Shown here piece by piece: positions 7,270-13,187 of a DNA stretch of 16,498 bases. Each line of letters starts with the position of its first letter. The stretch's first letter is position 1. A program made the position numbers and the translations under genes. The stretch is from Pseudomonadota bacterium (GTDB lineage: Bacteria; Pseudomonadota; Gammaproteobacteria; Burkholderiales; Burkholderiaceae_B): positions 1 to 16,498 of the forward strand of contig JAEZBO010000128.1 in assembly GCA_023427085.1 (NCBI GenBank), in the 5' to 3' direction. A model generated the notes under the pieces. The model was given only the letters and a program-made list of their open reading frames with translations. It ran no database searches and was not told where the DNA came from.

Positions 7270-7518
7270 CTAGGCCGCCGGGCGCACGACGAGGTTCGAT
7301 CGAAGCAGCGCTGCGCGATCGGCTTGCGCGGGCTGGCGGCCGGCGCAAGGGGTCATGCCAAGCCGGGTCGCGAAGGATCTGATCGCGGTTGACGGAGTCG
7401 CGAAGGATCGGGTCGCGGATGACCGAGTCGCGCAGGAGCGGATCGCGGTTGACCGAGTCGCGAAGGACCGGGTCGCGAAGGACCGGGTCGCGAAAGACCG
7501 TACGTAGGCGGTAGGCAT
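7270..7518 (-). CDS. Small basic protein of R-S-x-A-T pentapeptide repeats, unknown function
   Basis: 82 residues, not matching any family I know. The ATG at 7518 has a good ribosome site (GAGG, 7 nt upstream). After MPTAYV come nine consecutive pentapeptides, residues 7-51, consensus R-S-F-A-T; the third position varies (F, F, F, T, C, S, F, T, F) and repeats 4 and 8 read STAI. A non-repeat tail of 31 residues follows, ending LLRSNLVVRPAA. Evidence for translation: the DNA unit is 15 bp, and many differences between units are silent in this frame (Arg as CGG, CGC, CGA, AGA; Ser as TCT, TCC, TCA; Thr as ACC, ACT). The Arg every fifth residue makes it strongly basic; there are two cysteines (29 and 58) and no signal peptide or membrane segment. 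It lies 58 nt after the DUF2946 gene and before SCO. It may be a regulatory leader ORF or a real small protein. Confidence 0.55.
   Translation of the reverse strand: MPTAYVRSFATRSFATRSFATRSTAIRSCATRSSATRSFATPSTAIRSFATRLGMTPCAGRQPAQADRAALLRSNLVVRPAA
7366..7500 (-). repeat. Nine-copy 15-bp tandem repeat inside the small ORF
   Basis: Read on the minus strand, the unit is CGGTCCTTCGCGACC, with nine copies in register covering residues 7-51 of the small protein. Units 1-3 are nearly identical, and units 4 and 8 share TCAACCGCGATC, hinting at a higher-order duplication of about 60 bp. Copy number could change by slippage without breaking the reading frame. Confidence 0.9.
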
Positions 7519-7546
7519 GAAAAAACCTCGTCGAAACTGGCGTTGA

Positions 7547-7566
7547 GCGGTCCGCGATGGGACCGC
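7547..7566 (-). promoter_or_regulatory. Short hairpin between the DUF2946 gene and the repeat ORF
   Basis: GCGGTCC (7547-7553) and GGACCGC (7560-7566) form a perfect 7-bp stem with a 6-nt loop, 10 nt after the DUF2946 stop codon. No T-run follows directly, so it is not a standard intrinsic terminator. The only T-run (minus strand, 7525-7520) comes 21 nt later, just before the next start codon. It may protect an RNA end or take part in attenuation. Confidence 0.4.
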
Positions 7567-7576
7567 CAGCGAAGCA

Positions 7577-8041
7577 TCAGGCGAGGTCGGCGGGCGGGGC
7601 GCGCGAGCCCAGCGGCGGGCCGACCGGCGGCAGCGCGGGGGCCGGCCGGTAAGCCACGAAGGTGGCGGAAGGAGAGAGCAGCAGACGGGTGGCCGCCAGG
7701 CTGAGCGCCTGCGGCAGAACGTATTGCGCCGCCACCGGCGCGAACGGGCATTCGAGCGCCGACAGGCCGTCGGCATCGCTGTCGTCGCCGGCGCCGGCGG
7801 CATCCATCGGCACCGAGATCATGCCGCCGCCGGTCACGCACAGCGTGACCATCAGCTTGCCGGGCGACGCCGACGAGGGCGCCAGCATGTAGCCCAGCGG
7901 GATCGCGCCACGATAGATCATGGCGAGCACCACCAGGCACAGCGTGAGCCGGCCGGCCAGCGACTTCAGCAGCGAAGGGGTGAACCCGAAGGAGTGCATG
8001 GGCGGGATTCTAGTACATCCATTACAGTGTGCGCCTGTCAT
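7577..8041 (-). CDS. DUF2946 family small protein, CruR-like copper-responsive upstream regulator
   Basis: 154 residues from the ATG at 8041; the ATG at 7999 (residue 15) is an equally plausible start, and neither has a good Shine-Dalgarno. A hydrophobic segment (about 32-52) ends in GYMLAP, then VTLCVTGGGM, an acidic loop, ECPFA (97-101), a second hydrophobic stretch and a proline-rich tail ending S-R-A-P-P-A-D-L-A (RAPP at 147-150). This is the DUF2946 pattern. In B. pertussis the DUF2946 protein CruR heads a copper operon: the nascent chain stalls at its C-terminal RAPP motif, and copper sensed by a CXXC motif relieves the stall and allows Rho termination before the next gene. Here the RAPP motif is intact, but the internal cysteine site is CPFA. 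The only CXXC is CNGC at residues 6-9, present only if the longer start is used. It heads the minus-strand copper operon. Confidence 0.75.
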   Translation of the reverse strand: MTGAHCNGCTRIPPMHSFGFTPSLLKSLAGRLTLCLVVLAMIYRGAIPLGYMLAPSSASPGKLMVTLCVTGGGMISVPMDAAGAGDDSDADGLSALECPFAPVAAQYVLPQALSLAATRLLLSPSATFVAYRPAPALPPVGPPLGSRAPPADLA

Positions 8042-8042
8042 C
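8007..8042 (-). promoter_or_regulatory. AT-richer island with -10-like hexamers upstream of the copper operon
   Basis: On the minus strand, TAGAAT (8012-8007) and TGTAAT (8026-8021) each match TATAAT at five of six positions and ATGACA (8042-8037) matches TTGACA at five of six, but no pair has 16-18 bp spacing. If TAGAAT is the -10, transcription would start near 8000, next to the ATG at 7999. This would favour the short start and a leaderless or nearly leaderless mRNA. Weak evidence. Confidence 0.25.
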
Positions 8043-8047
8043 CCCCA

Positions 8048-8069
8048 GGCCGGTCGTTTGCGACCGGCC
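8048..8069. promoter_or_regulatory. Perfect 9-bp inverted repeat between divergent genes
   Basis: GGCCGGTCG (8048-8056) and CGACCGGCC (8061-8069) are exact complements with a TTTG loop. The element lies just upstream of both divergent genes: 7 bp from the longer start of the DUF2946 gene and 10 bp before the ATG of the spermidine synthase-like gene. It could be an operator shared by both, or an RNA hairpin in the 5' end of the plus-strand mRNA. There is no T-run, so it is not a typical terminator. Confidence 0.55.
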
Positions 8070-8079
8070 CAGCCCGCTC

Positions 8080-8868
8080 ATGCCGCCCGCCGCGTCCTCC
8101 GACGATCCGCCCATCGACCTGCCCGTCGACCCACCACGCGCCGGGCAGGCCCTGCTGCGCCAGACCCGTGATGCGCTGATGCTGCAGTTCGCCGGCCATC
8201 CGGCGATCCAGAGCAGCATGTCGCTGCTCAATCCGCAAGCGCTCGAGCTCGACTACACCCGCCTGATGATGGGTTTTCTGCTGTTCGACAGCACGCCGGC
8301 GCGGCTGTTGATGATCGGCCTGGGCGGCGGCTCGCTGCCCAAGTTCTGTCATCGTTATCTGCCGGATGCGGTGATCGACGTGGTCGAGATCGATGCCGGC
8401 GTGATCGCGCTGCGCGAGGCTTTCCACGTGCCGCCCGACGACGCGCGTTTCTGTGTGATCCATGCCGATGGCAAGGACTATCTGGCGCAAGACCTGGAGC
8501 CGGTCGACGTGCTGCTGGTCGACGCCTACGACGGCCAGGGCATGCCGGCCTCGCTGTGCGAGCCGGCGTTCTTCGAGGACTGCCGGGACGCGCTGGCGCC
8601 GGACGGCCTGCTGGTCGTCAACCTGCACCTGGAAAGCGCCAGCTACCCGCTCTGCCTGGCGTCGTTGCGCCACGAGTTCGGCAGCGCGGTGTTCGAGGTG
8701 GTCGACGACGACATGACCAACAGCATCGTGTTCGCGTGCAAGGGTGAACGTTTCGCGCAGACCGATCTGCGCGCGGCCCTGCGCCGGCCGGACGGCATCG
8801 CCAAGGATGCCTGGCGGCAGCTGCTGCCGACCTTCCAGCTGATCGAGGCGACGCTGACCCTGCGCTGA
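8080..8868 (+). CDS. Spermidine/spermine synthase-fold SAM-binding protein
   Basis: 262 residues from ATG 8080. An upstream in-frame GTG at 8029 would run through the inverted repeat and into the copper operon's 5' end, so ATG 8080 is preferred, although no ribosome site is visible. The Rossmann domain shows motif I as MIGLGGGSLPKF (about residues 78-89), the acidic end of strand 2 in VVEID (Glu103), then HADGKD (Asp130 region) and VDAYDGQGMPASL (Asp148, Asp151), which aligns with the aminopropyltransferase catalytic loop. The N-terminal part before motif I matches the short beta domain of the family. Proteins of this shape are common as single genes in betaproteobacteria and are often labelled spermidine synthase, but true polyamine synthesis is unproven and no speD is nearby. 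Its divergent position to the copper operon need not be functional. Confidence 0.75.
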   Translation: MPPAASSDDPPIDLPVDPPRAGQALLRQTRDALMLQFAGHPAIQSSMSLLNPQALELDYTRLMMGFLLFDSTPARLLMIGLGGGSLPKFCHRYLPDAVIDVVEIDAGVIALREAFHVPPDDARFCVIHADGKDYLAQDLEPVDVLLVDAYDGQGMPASLCEPAFFEDCRDALAPDGLLVVNLHLESASYPLCLASLRHEFGSAVFEVVDDDMTNSIVFACKGERFAQTDLRAALRRPDGIAKDAWRQLLPTFQLIEATLTLR

Positions 8869-8885
8869 GCGCGGCCCGCCGTTCA

Positions 8886-8901
8886 GTCGTCGATCAACGA
8901 C
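8886..8901. other. Imperfect palindrome between convergent genes
   Basis: GTCGTCGATCAACGAC is self-complementary apart from one pair and sits in the 35-bp gap between the stop codons at 8868 and 8904. It may aid RNA 3' end formation, but it lacks a loop and a T-run. Confidence 0.3.
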
Positions 8902-8903
8902 CG

Positions 8904-9701
8904 TCAGTCACGATAGGCGCGCCAATACGCCAGCGCCACCGCCGCGCCGCCGACCATGTTGCCCAGCGTCGCCGGTACCAGATTGCCCAGTATCGGCAGC
9001 AGCGCCAGCGTGCCGGGGCCCTGGCCGGTCGCTTCCTGCACCATCCATGCATACGGCAGCAGGTACATGTTCGCGACCGAGTGTTCGAGTCCGGCCGCCA
9101 CGAAGGCCGCGACCGGCAGCAGCAGGCCGCCGATCTTCTGCGTCACGGTGCGCCCGCCCGCGGCCAGCCACACCGCCAGGCACACCAGCAGGTTGGCCAG
9201 CACGCCGCTGCAGAAGGTCGCCAGCCAGCTCTTGTCGAGCTTGCCGGTGCCCAGCTCGAGCGCGGCCCGCGCGACCGCGCCGTCGCCGGCCTCGTGCACG
9301 CCGGCGCCCAGCACCAGCACGGCCAGCAGCAGCGAACCGGCCAGGTTGGCGAGATAGACGATCGCCAGCGCGCGCGCGGCCAGGCCCGCGCCGAGCTTGC
9401 CGGCCGCGACCGGGCCGGCGAACAGCATGTTGCCGGTGAACAGTTCGGCGCCGGCGACGATGACCAGCGCCAGCCCGAGCGCGAACACCAGGCCGGCCAG
9501 CACCTGCGCCAAACCGAAGGGCAGGGCATCGGCACCGGCCAGCGCGATGGTCGCGAACAGGCCGCCCAGGCCGATGTAGATCCCCGCCAGGATGCCCAGC
9601 AGCACGATGGCGCCGGGGCGGGTGCGGGCCTTGGCGTCGACGGCGTCGAAGACTTCGCCGACCAGGTCGGCCGGGGCGGGCAGTGTCAGGTCCTTGCTCA
9701 T
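8904..9701 (-). CDS. Formate/nitrite transporter (FNT/FocA family) channel
   Basis: 265 residues with about six membrane helices. Family landmarks are visible: GAELFTGNML (84-93, first broken helix), CSGVLANLLVCLAVW (164-178, second broken helix), the central GLEHSVANMY with His207, and LVPATLGNMVGG (241-252). FNT proteins are pentameric inner-membrane channels for small monovalent anions such as formate, nitrite or hydrosulfide. The start lies 13 nt after the stop of the upstream oxidoreductase gene, with GAGG 6 nt before the ATG, so the two are co-transcribed and possibly translationally coupled. This pairing suggests the channel carries the substrate or product of that enzyme, formate being the simplest guess. 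Both proteins begin with MSKD, probably chance. The short N-terminal tail is shorter than in enterobacterial FocA. Confidence 0.9.
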   Translation of the reverse strand: MSKDLTLPAPADLVGEVFDAVDAKARTRPGAIVLLGILAGIYIGLGGLFATIALAGADALPFGLAQVLAGLVFALGLALVIVAGAELFTGNMLFAGPVAAGKLGAGLAARALAIVYLANLAGSLLLAVLVLGAGVHEAGDGAVARAALELGTGKLDKSWLATFCSGVLANLLVCLAVWLAAGGRTVTQKIGGLLLPVAAFVAAGLEHSVANMYLLPYAWMVQEATGQGPGTLALLPILGNLVPATLGNMVGGAAVALAYWRAYRD

Positions 9702-9714
9702 CGCCGGCCTCGCG

Positions 9715-12009
9715 TCAGCGCACGCCGGCGTCGGCGCTCACGCGCACCGGCACCGACTTGGCCGCCGGCGTCTTGCTTTCCTCGGCGTACTGCCACAGCG
9801 GAATCAGCGCGTTGCACTCGGGATAGTAGGCCGCGCAGGTGCCGGCCGGCAGGTCGTAATCCAGCACCCGGAAGCCGCCCAGGCTGCGCGCGATGCCATC
9901 GTCCACCGCGGTGGTCAGCCGCGCGTCGCCATCGGCCGGAATGCCCAGCCGTTCGCGGTCGGCGCGGTTCATCATGACCACCATGCGCGAACCGTGAATG
10001 CCGCGCAGCCGGTCGTCGTAGCCGTACACCGTGGTGTTGAACTGGTCATTCGAACGCAGCGTGATCAGCCGCAACACGTCGGGATCGCTGCCGTCGTCGA
10101 AGCTGGCATGCATGGCCGCCGGCAGCATGAAATGCGCCTTGCCGCTGTCGGTCTTCCACTCGCGCTGACGGGCCGGCACCGGCCGGGCAAAGCCGCCGGG
10201 GATGTCGAGCCGCTGGTTGAAGCGTTCGAACTGGTCCGGATAGGTTCGTTCGATCGCGTCGCGCACCAGCGCATAGTCGCCGACCCACTGATCCCACGGC
10301 ACCTTGGGGTTGGGCGCCAGCGTTGCCTGGGCGATGCCGGCGACGATGCGCGGCTCGGACAACAGGTGGTCGCTGGCCGGCGCGTGCTTGCCGCGCGAAG
10401 CGTGGATACAGGTGGTCGAGTCTTCCATCGTGACGATCTGCGGGCCACCGGCCTGCTGGTCGATTTCCGAGCGCACCAGCGTCGGCAACAGGTAGGTGCA
10501 ACGCGCGGTGATCAGGTGGCTGCGGTTGAGCTTGGTGGCGATCTGCACCGACAGGTCCATGTCGCGCCAGCGCTGCTCCATCAGTTGCTGCTCGGGGATC
10601 GCGCGCACGAAGTTGCCGCCCAGCGACACGAAGGCGCGGATCTTGCCGGCGACGATCTGCTCGCAGGCCTCGACGGTGTTCAGGCCGTCTTCGCGTGGCG
10701 GCTCGAAGCCGTAGAGCTCGGCCAGCTTGTCCAGCGGCACCAGCTTGGTCTTCTCGGCGATGCCGACGGTGCGCTGGCCCTGCACGTTGGAGTGGCCGCG
10801 CACCGGACAGATGCCGGCGCCCGGGCGGCCGATGTGGCCGCGCAGCAGCAACAGGTTGATCAGCATCTGCACGTTGCTGATGCCGTGGCGATGCTGCGTC
10901 AGCCCCATGCCGTAGATGGCGATCACCGATCGTGCCCGCGCGTAGGTCTGCGCGGCCTGTTCGATCGCCGCGCGTGGCAGGCCGCTTTCGTGCTCGATGG
11001 TGTCCCACGAGGTGTCGGCGATCTTCTGGCGAAACGCCTCGAAGCCGTCGGTGTGCGCATCCATGAAGGCGGTGTCGAGCACGCGCGGCTGGCCTTGAGC
11101 GAGCGCCTGCGCATCGAGGTCGAGCACACATTTGGCCATGCCCATCATGGCCGCGATGTCGCCGCCGGCGCGCACCTGCCAGTACTGCGTGGCGATGGTG
11201 GTGGGGCGGTTGCTCAGCATCTGCGCCGGCCGCTGCGGATTGACGAAGGCTTCCCAGCCGCGCTCGCGCAGCGGATTGAAGACCACCACCGGCACGTCGC
11301 GCTCGCGCACCTGCTGCAGCTCGTGCAGCATGCGCGGCGAATTGGTGCCGACGTTCTGGCCGAACGACAGGATGCAGTCGGTCTTGGCGAAGTCCTCCAG
11401 CAGCACGGTGCCGACCGGCGAGCCGATACTCTGCGCCAGGCCCACCGAGGTGGTCTCGTGGCACATGTTCGAGCTGTCGGGCAGGTTGTTGTTGCCGTAC
11501 AGCCGCGCCAGCAGCTGGTACATGTACGAGGTCTCCAGCGAGGCGCGGCCCGAGGCGTAGAACACCACGCTGTTGGGATCGTGGCGCTTGAGCTGCGCAC
11601 CGATGTCGGCGAAGGCCTCGTCCCACGAGACCTCGACGTATCGATCGCTGGCCGCGTCGTAGCGCATGGGATGGGTCAGCCGGCCTTCGTTCTCGAGGTC
11701 GTAGTCCAGCCAGCCGAGCAGTTCGGTGACGGTATGGCGCGCGAAGAAGTCGGGCGTGGTGCGCTTGCTGGTCAGGTCCCAGAAGGTCGCCTTGGCGCCG
11801 TTCTCGCAGAACTCGGCGGCATGGGGCTGGCCGGGCTTGGCCCAGGCACAGCTGGTGCACATGTAGCCGCCGGTCTTGTTGTGCTCGCGCAGCAGCGCCG
11901 GCACGCTGGCGATGGCGTGCTGGCGGGTCGAATGCGTGAGCAGCGACTTGACCGAACCCCAGCCGCCGGCGGGTTGTTCGTAACGCTGGTAGTTGACGTC
12001 CTTGCTCAT
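9715..12009 (-). CDS. FdhF/YdeP-family molybdopterin oxidoreductase (formate dehydrogenase-like alpha subunit)
   Basis: 764 residues, close to E. coli YdeP. Near the N-terminus, CTSCAWAKPGQPHAAEFC gives Cys51, Cys54 and Cys68; as usual for this subgroup there is no fourth cysteine in the classic spacing. NNLPDSSNMCHETTS places Cys183-His184 where formate dehydrogenases have the molybdenum-ligating (seleno)cysteine and adjacent histidine. Later segments fit the molybdopterin oxidoreductase domain (about 110-500) and the C-terminal dinucleotide-binding domain (about 630-745, including LRSNDQFNTTVYGYDDR). No signal peptide, so cytoplasmic. YdeP-type proteins have been linked to acid resistance, but their electron donor and substrate are not settled; formate is suggested by the FNT channel gene directly downstream. 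No FdhD or other subunit is present. The ribosome site before the ATG is weak. A transcript could start within the 412-bp gap to the divergent GntR gene. Confidence 0.88.
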   Translation of the reverse strand: MSKDVNYQRYEQPAGGWGSVKSLLTHSTRQHAIASVPALLREHNKTGGYMCTSCAWAKPGQPHAAEFCENGAKATFWDLTSKRTTPDFFARHTVTELLGWLDYDLENEGRLTHPMRYDAASDRYVEVSWDEAFADIGAQLKRHDPNSVVFYASGRASLETSYMYQLLARLYGNNNLPDSSNMCHETTSVGLAQSIGSPVGTVLLEDFAKTDCILSFGQNVGTNSPRMLHELQQVRERDVPVVVFNPLRERGWEAFVNPQRPAQMLSNRPTTIATQYWQVRAGGDIAAMMGMAKCVLDLDAQALAQGQPRVLDTAFMDAHTDGFEAFRQKIADTSWDTIEHESGLPRAAIEQAAQTYARARSVIAIYGMGLTQHRHGISNVQMLINLLLLRGHIGRPGAGICPVRGHSNVQGQRTVGIAEKTKLVPLDKLAELYGFEPPREDGLNTVEACEQIVAGKIRAFVSLGGNFVRAIPEQQLMEQRWRDMDLSVQIATKLNRSHLITARCTYLLPTLVRSEIDQQAGGPQIVTMEDSTTCIHASRGKHAPASDHLLSEPRIVAGIAQATLAPNPKVPWDQWVGDYALVRDAIERTYPDQFERFNQRLDIPGGFARPVPARQREWKTDSGKAHFMLPAAMHASFDDGSDPDVLRLITLRSNDQFNTTVYGYDDRLRGIHGSRMVVMMNRADRERLGIPADGDARLTTAVDDGIARSLGGFRVLDYDLPAGTCAAYYPECNALIPLWQYAEESKTPAAKSVPVRVSADAGVR

Positions 12010-12301
12010 CGGCCGCTGCCCCTATAACCGTTGTGATGTGCCGCCGGGCGTATCGCCTGACTATCGGCTGAACGCTACAGCTTCCTTCCCGTGACGGCGT
12101 TGCGTTGTGTGTCGGGCCTTTTCAGGCTACGAGCCGCTTGGGGCGCGGGGGGCGCGCGCGGTGCCAACTGGAAACACGTTGGCCGGCAGGGTGGCAGGCG
12201 TCGTGGCCGCGTCGCCCGGGCTGCGCAACGTTCGTCTTCTCGTCTCGTTGCACCACCCTCGGCTGCCCAGGAGCGCCGGGAGCGGGTCGCTGCGCGCATC
12301 G
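12010..12301. other. Intergenic region between divergent oxidoreductase and GntR genes (left part)
   Basis: About 290 bp without a convincing gene. Short overlapping frames exist in several registers, but none has a ribosome site or recognisable product. It must hold the promoter of the minus-strand oxidoreductase operon; TATAGG just upstream of that gene is a poor -10 with no matching -35. The GntR-side control elements begin at 12302. Confidence 0.6.
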
Positions 12302-12317
12302 AATCTGCATGCAGATT
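12302..12317. promoter_or_regulatory. 16-bp perfect palindrome, candidate GntR operator (distal)
   Basis: AATCTGCATGCAGATT is perfectly self-complementary. Its core recurs at the promoter of the adjacent GntR gene: ATGCAGATTT occurs at 12309-12318 and again at 12383-12392. The centre-to-centre distance is 74 bp, close to seven helical turns. This spacing would suit cooperative binding or looping by the GntR dimer. Confidence 0.6.
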
Positions 12318-12350
12318 TTCGTAAAAGTTAGGGGATTTCCCGCGTTTTGG

Positions 12351-12380
12351 TTGAGTTGATCAAAATTTCCTTCCTATACT
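12351..12380 (+). promoter_or_regulatory. Sigma70-like promoter of the GntR-KdgT-UxaA operon
   Basis: TTGAGT (12351-12356) and TATACT (12375-12380) are separated by 18 bp and match the consensus boxes at four and five of six positions. The region is clearly more AT-rich than its surroundings. Transcription would start near 12387, inside the second palindrome, about 35 nt before the GntR ATG. Confidence 0.6.
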
Positions 12381-12390
12381 GTATGCAGAT
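12377..12390. promoter_or_regulatory. Second operator-like palindrome overlapping the -10 box
   Basis: TACTGTATGCAGAT agrees with the core of the distal palindrome (ATCTGCATGCAGAT) at 11 of 14 positions and overlaps the -10 hexamer and predicted start. A repressor bound here would block RNA polymerase, which fits autoregulation by the GntR protein encoded just downstream. Confidence 0.55.
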
Positions 12391-12421
12391 TTAGTCAAGA
12401 ACCCAGTCTGTCGGAGACACC

Positions 12422-13138
12422 ATGGACGCCGATACCGAACCCCGCAAGCTGGTCGAATATGCGCGCGACCGGCTGCGCGACGCCATCCTGACCAATGCCT
12501 TGCCGGCCTCGGCCAGCTTCAGCCAGGTGCAGCTGGCGCGCGAGTTCGGCATCAGCCGCACGCCCTTGCGCGAGGCCGTGCGCCTGCTCGAATACGAGGG
12601 GCTGGCGACGGTGCAGTTCAACAAGCGCGTGACGGTGGCGGCGGTGTCGCCGGCCGATCTCGATTCGCTGTATGCGGCCCGCATCACGCTCGAGGCCATG
12701 GCGATCCACGCCAAGGTGCCGACGATGAGCGCTGAATGTCTGGCGGCGTCGCGGGCGCGGCTGCAGCGCATGGACCAGGCCGTGCAGGAGCGCGACTTCG
12801 CGCAGTGGTCGGTGGTGCACCGCGATTTCCATTTCGGCCTGACTGCCGGCATGGGCAGCCGCTACGACCAGCAGATCCAGCACTACTTCGACCACGCGCA
12901 GCGCTACCGCCACCTGTACGTCGCCCACTCCAGCATCAACTGGGAACGCAGCAGCGCCGAGCACGAAGCCTTGCAGGCCGCCTGCGAGGCCGGCGACCGC
13001 GCGCGCGCCGCCCACCTGCTGGCCGAGCACTACGCCAGCACCGCGCTGGGCGTGCTGGCCGAACTGTCGCCGGGCCACGTGCCGGCGCTGATCAATGCCG
13101 CGCGCGTCATGGCCCGGAGCCTGGTGTTCGCGCCCTGA
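12422..13138 (+). CDS. GntR-family transcriptional regulator, FadR subfamily (FCD domain)
   Basis: 238 residues; GGAG 5 nt upstream of the ATG. The winged helix-turn-helix occupies about 10-75, with FSQVQLAREFGISRTPLREAV as the recognition region and a wing ending FNKRVTV. The C-terminal FCD ligand-binding domain (about 80-215) has likely metal ligands His133/His137 (HRDFH), His181 (AEHEAL) and His203 (AEHYAS). The first of these is usually Asp or Asn in the family. FCD regulators commonly sense sugar acids or other small carboxylates and repress adjacent catabolic genes. The permease gene begins 49 nt downstream and the dehydratase follows it, so this is most likely the local repressor, acting at the palindromes at 12302-12317 and 12377-12390 and released by the transported acid or a metabolite of it. 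Confidence 0.9.
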   Translation: MDADTEPRKLVEYARDRLRDAILTNALPASASFSQVQLAREFGISRTPLREAVRLLEYEGLATVQFNKRVTVAAVSPADLDSLYAARITLEAMAIHAKVPTMSAECLAASRARLQRMDQAVQERDFAQWSVVHRDFHFGLTAGMGSRYDQQIQHYFDHAQRYRHLYVAHSSINWERSSAEHEALQAACEAGDRARAAHLLAEHYASTALGVLAELSPGHVPALINAARVMARSLVFAP

Positions 13139-13187
13139 TACGCATTACCTCACCCAGCCCGACATCAACACAAGGAGACAACAGACG

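Noticed and set aside
7366..7500. CRISPR array
   Set aside because: The units are contiguous 15-bp tandem repeats without spacers; no cas genes are present.
7547..7566. Intrinsic terminator after the DUF2946 gene
   Set aside because: The 7-bp stem is not followed directly by a T-run; the T-run 21 nt later belongs to the ribosome-site spacer of the next ORF.
7353..7940. Alternative minus-strand frame reading the 15-bp repeat as S-R-P-G-P-type units
   Set aside because: It runs across the DUF2946 gene in the wrong frame and has no own start near the repeat. The RSxAT frame has an ATG with a ribosome site.
8029..8079. GTG start at 8029 for the spermidine synthase-like gene
   Set aside because: It would code through the perfect inverted repeat and overlap the copper operon leader; the added residues are Pro/Arg-rich and unlike the family.
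9715..12009. Selenocysteine-containing formate dehydrogenase
   Set aside because: No in-frame TGA occurs at the active site; the position is an ordinary Cys183.
9592..12027. 811-codon plus-strand frame opposite the molybdopterin oxidoreductase
   Set aside because: Antisense shadow of a strongly recognisable gene; no ribosome site and no recognisable domain.
12091..12324. Small ORFs in the oxidoreductase-GntR gap
   Set aside because: Several overlapping frames of 60-85 codons exist in GC-rich sequence, none with a ribosome site or recognisable features, and they run into the operator palindrome.
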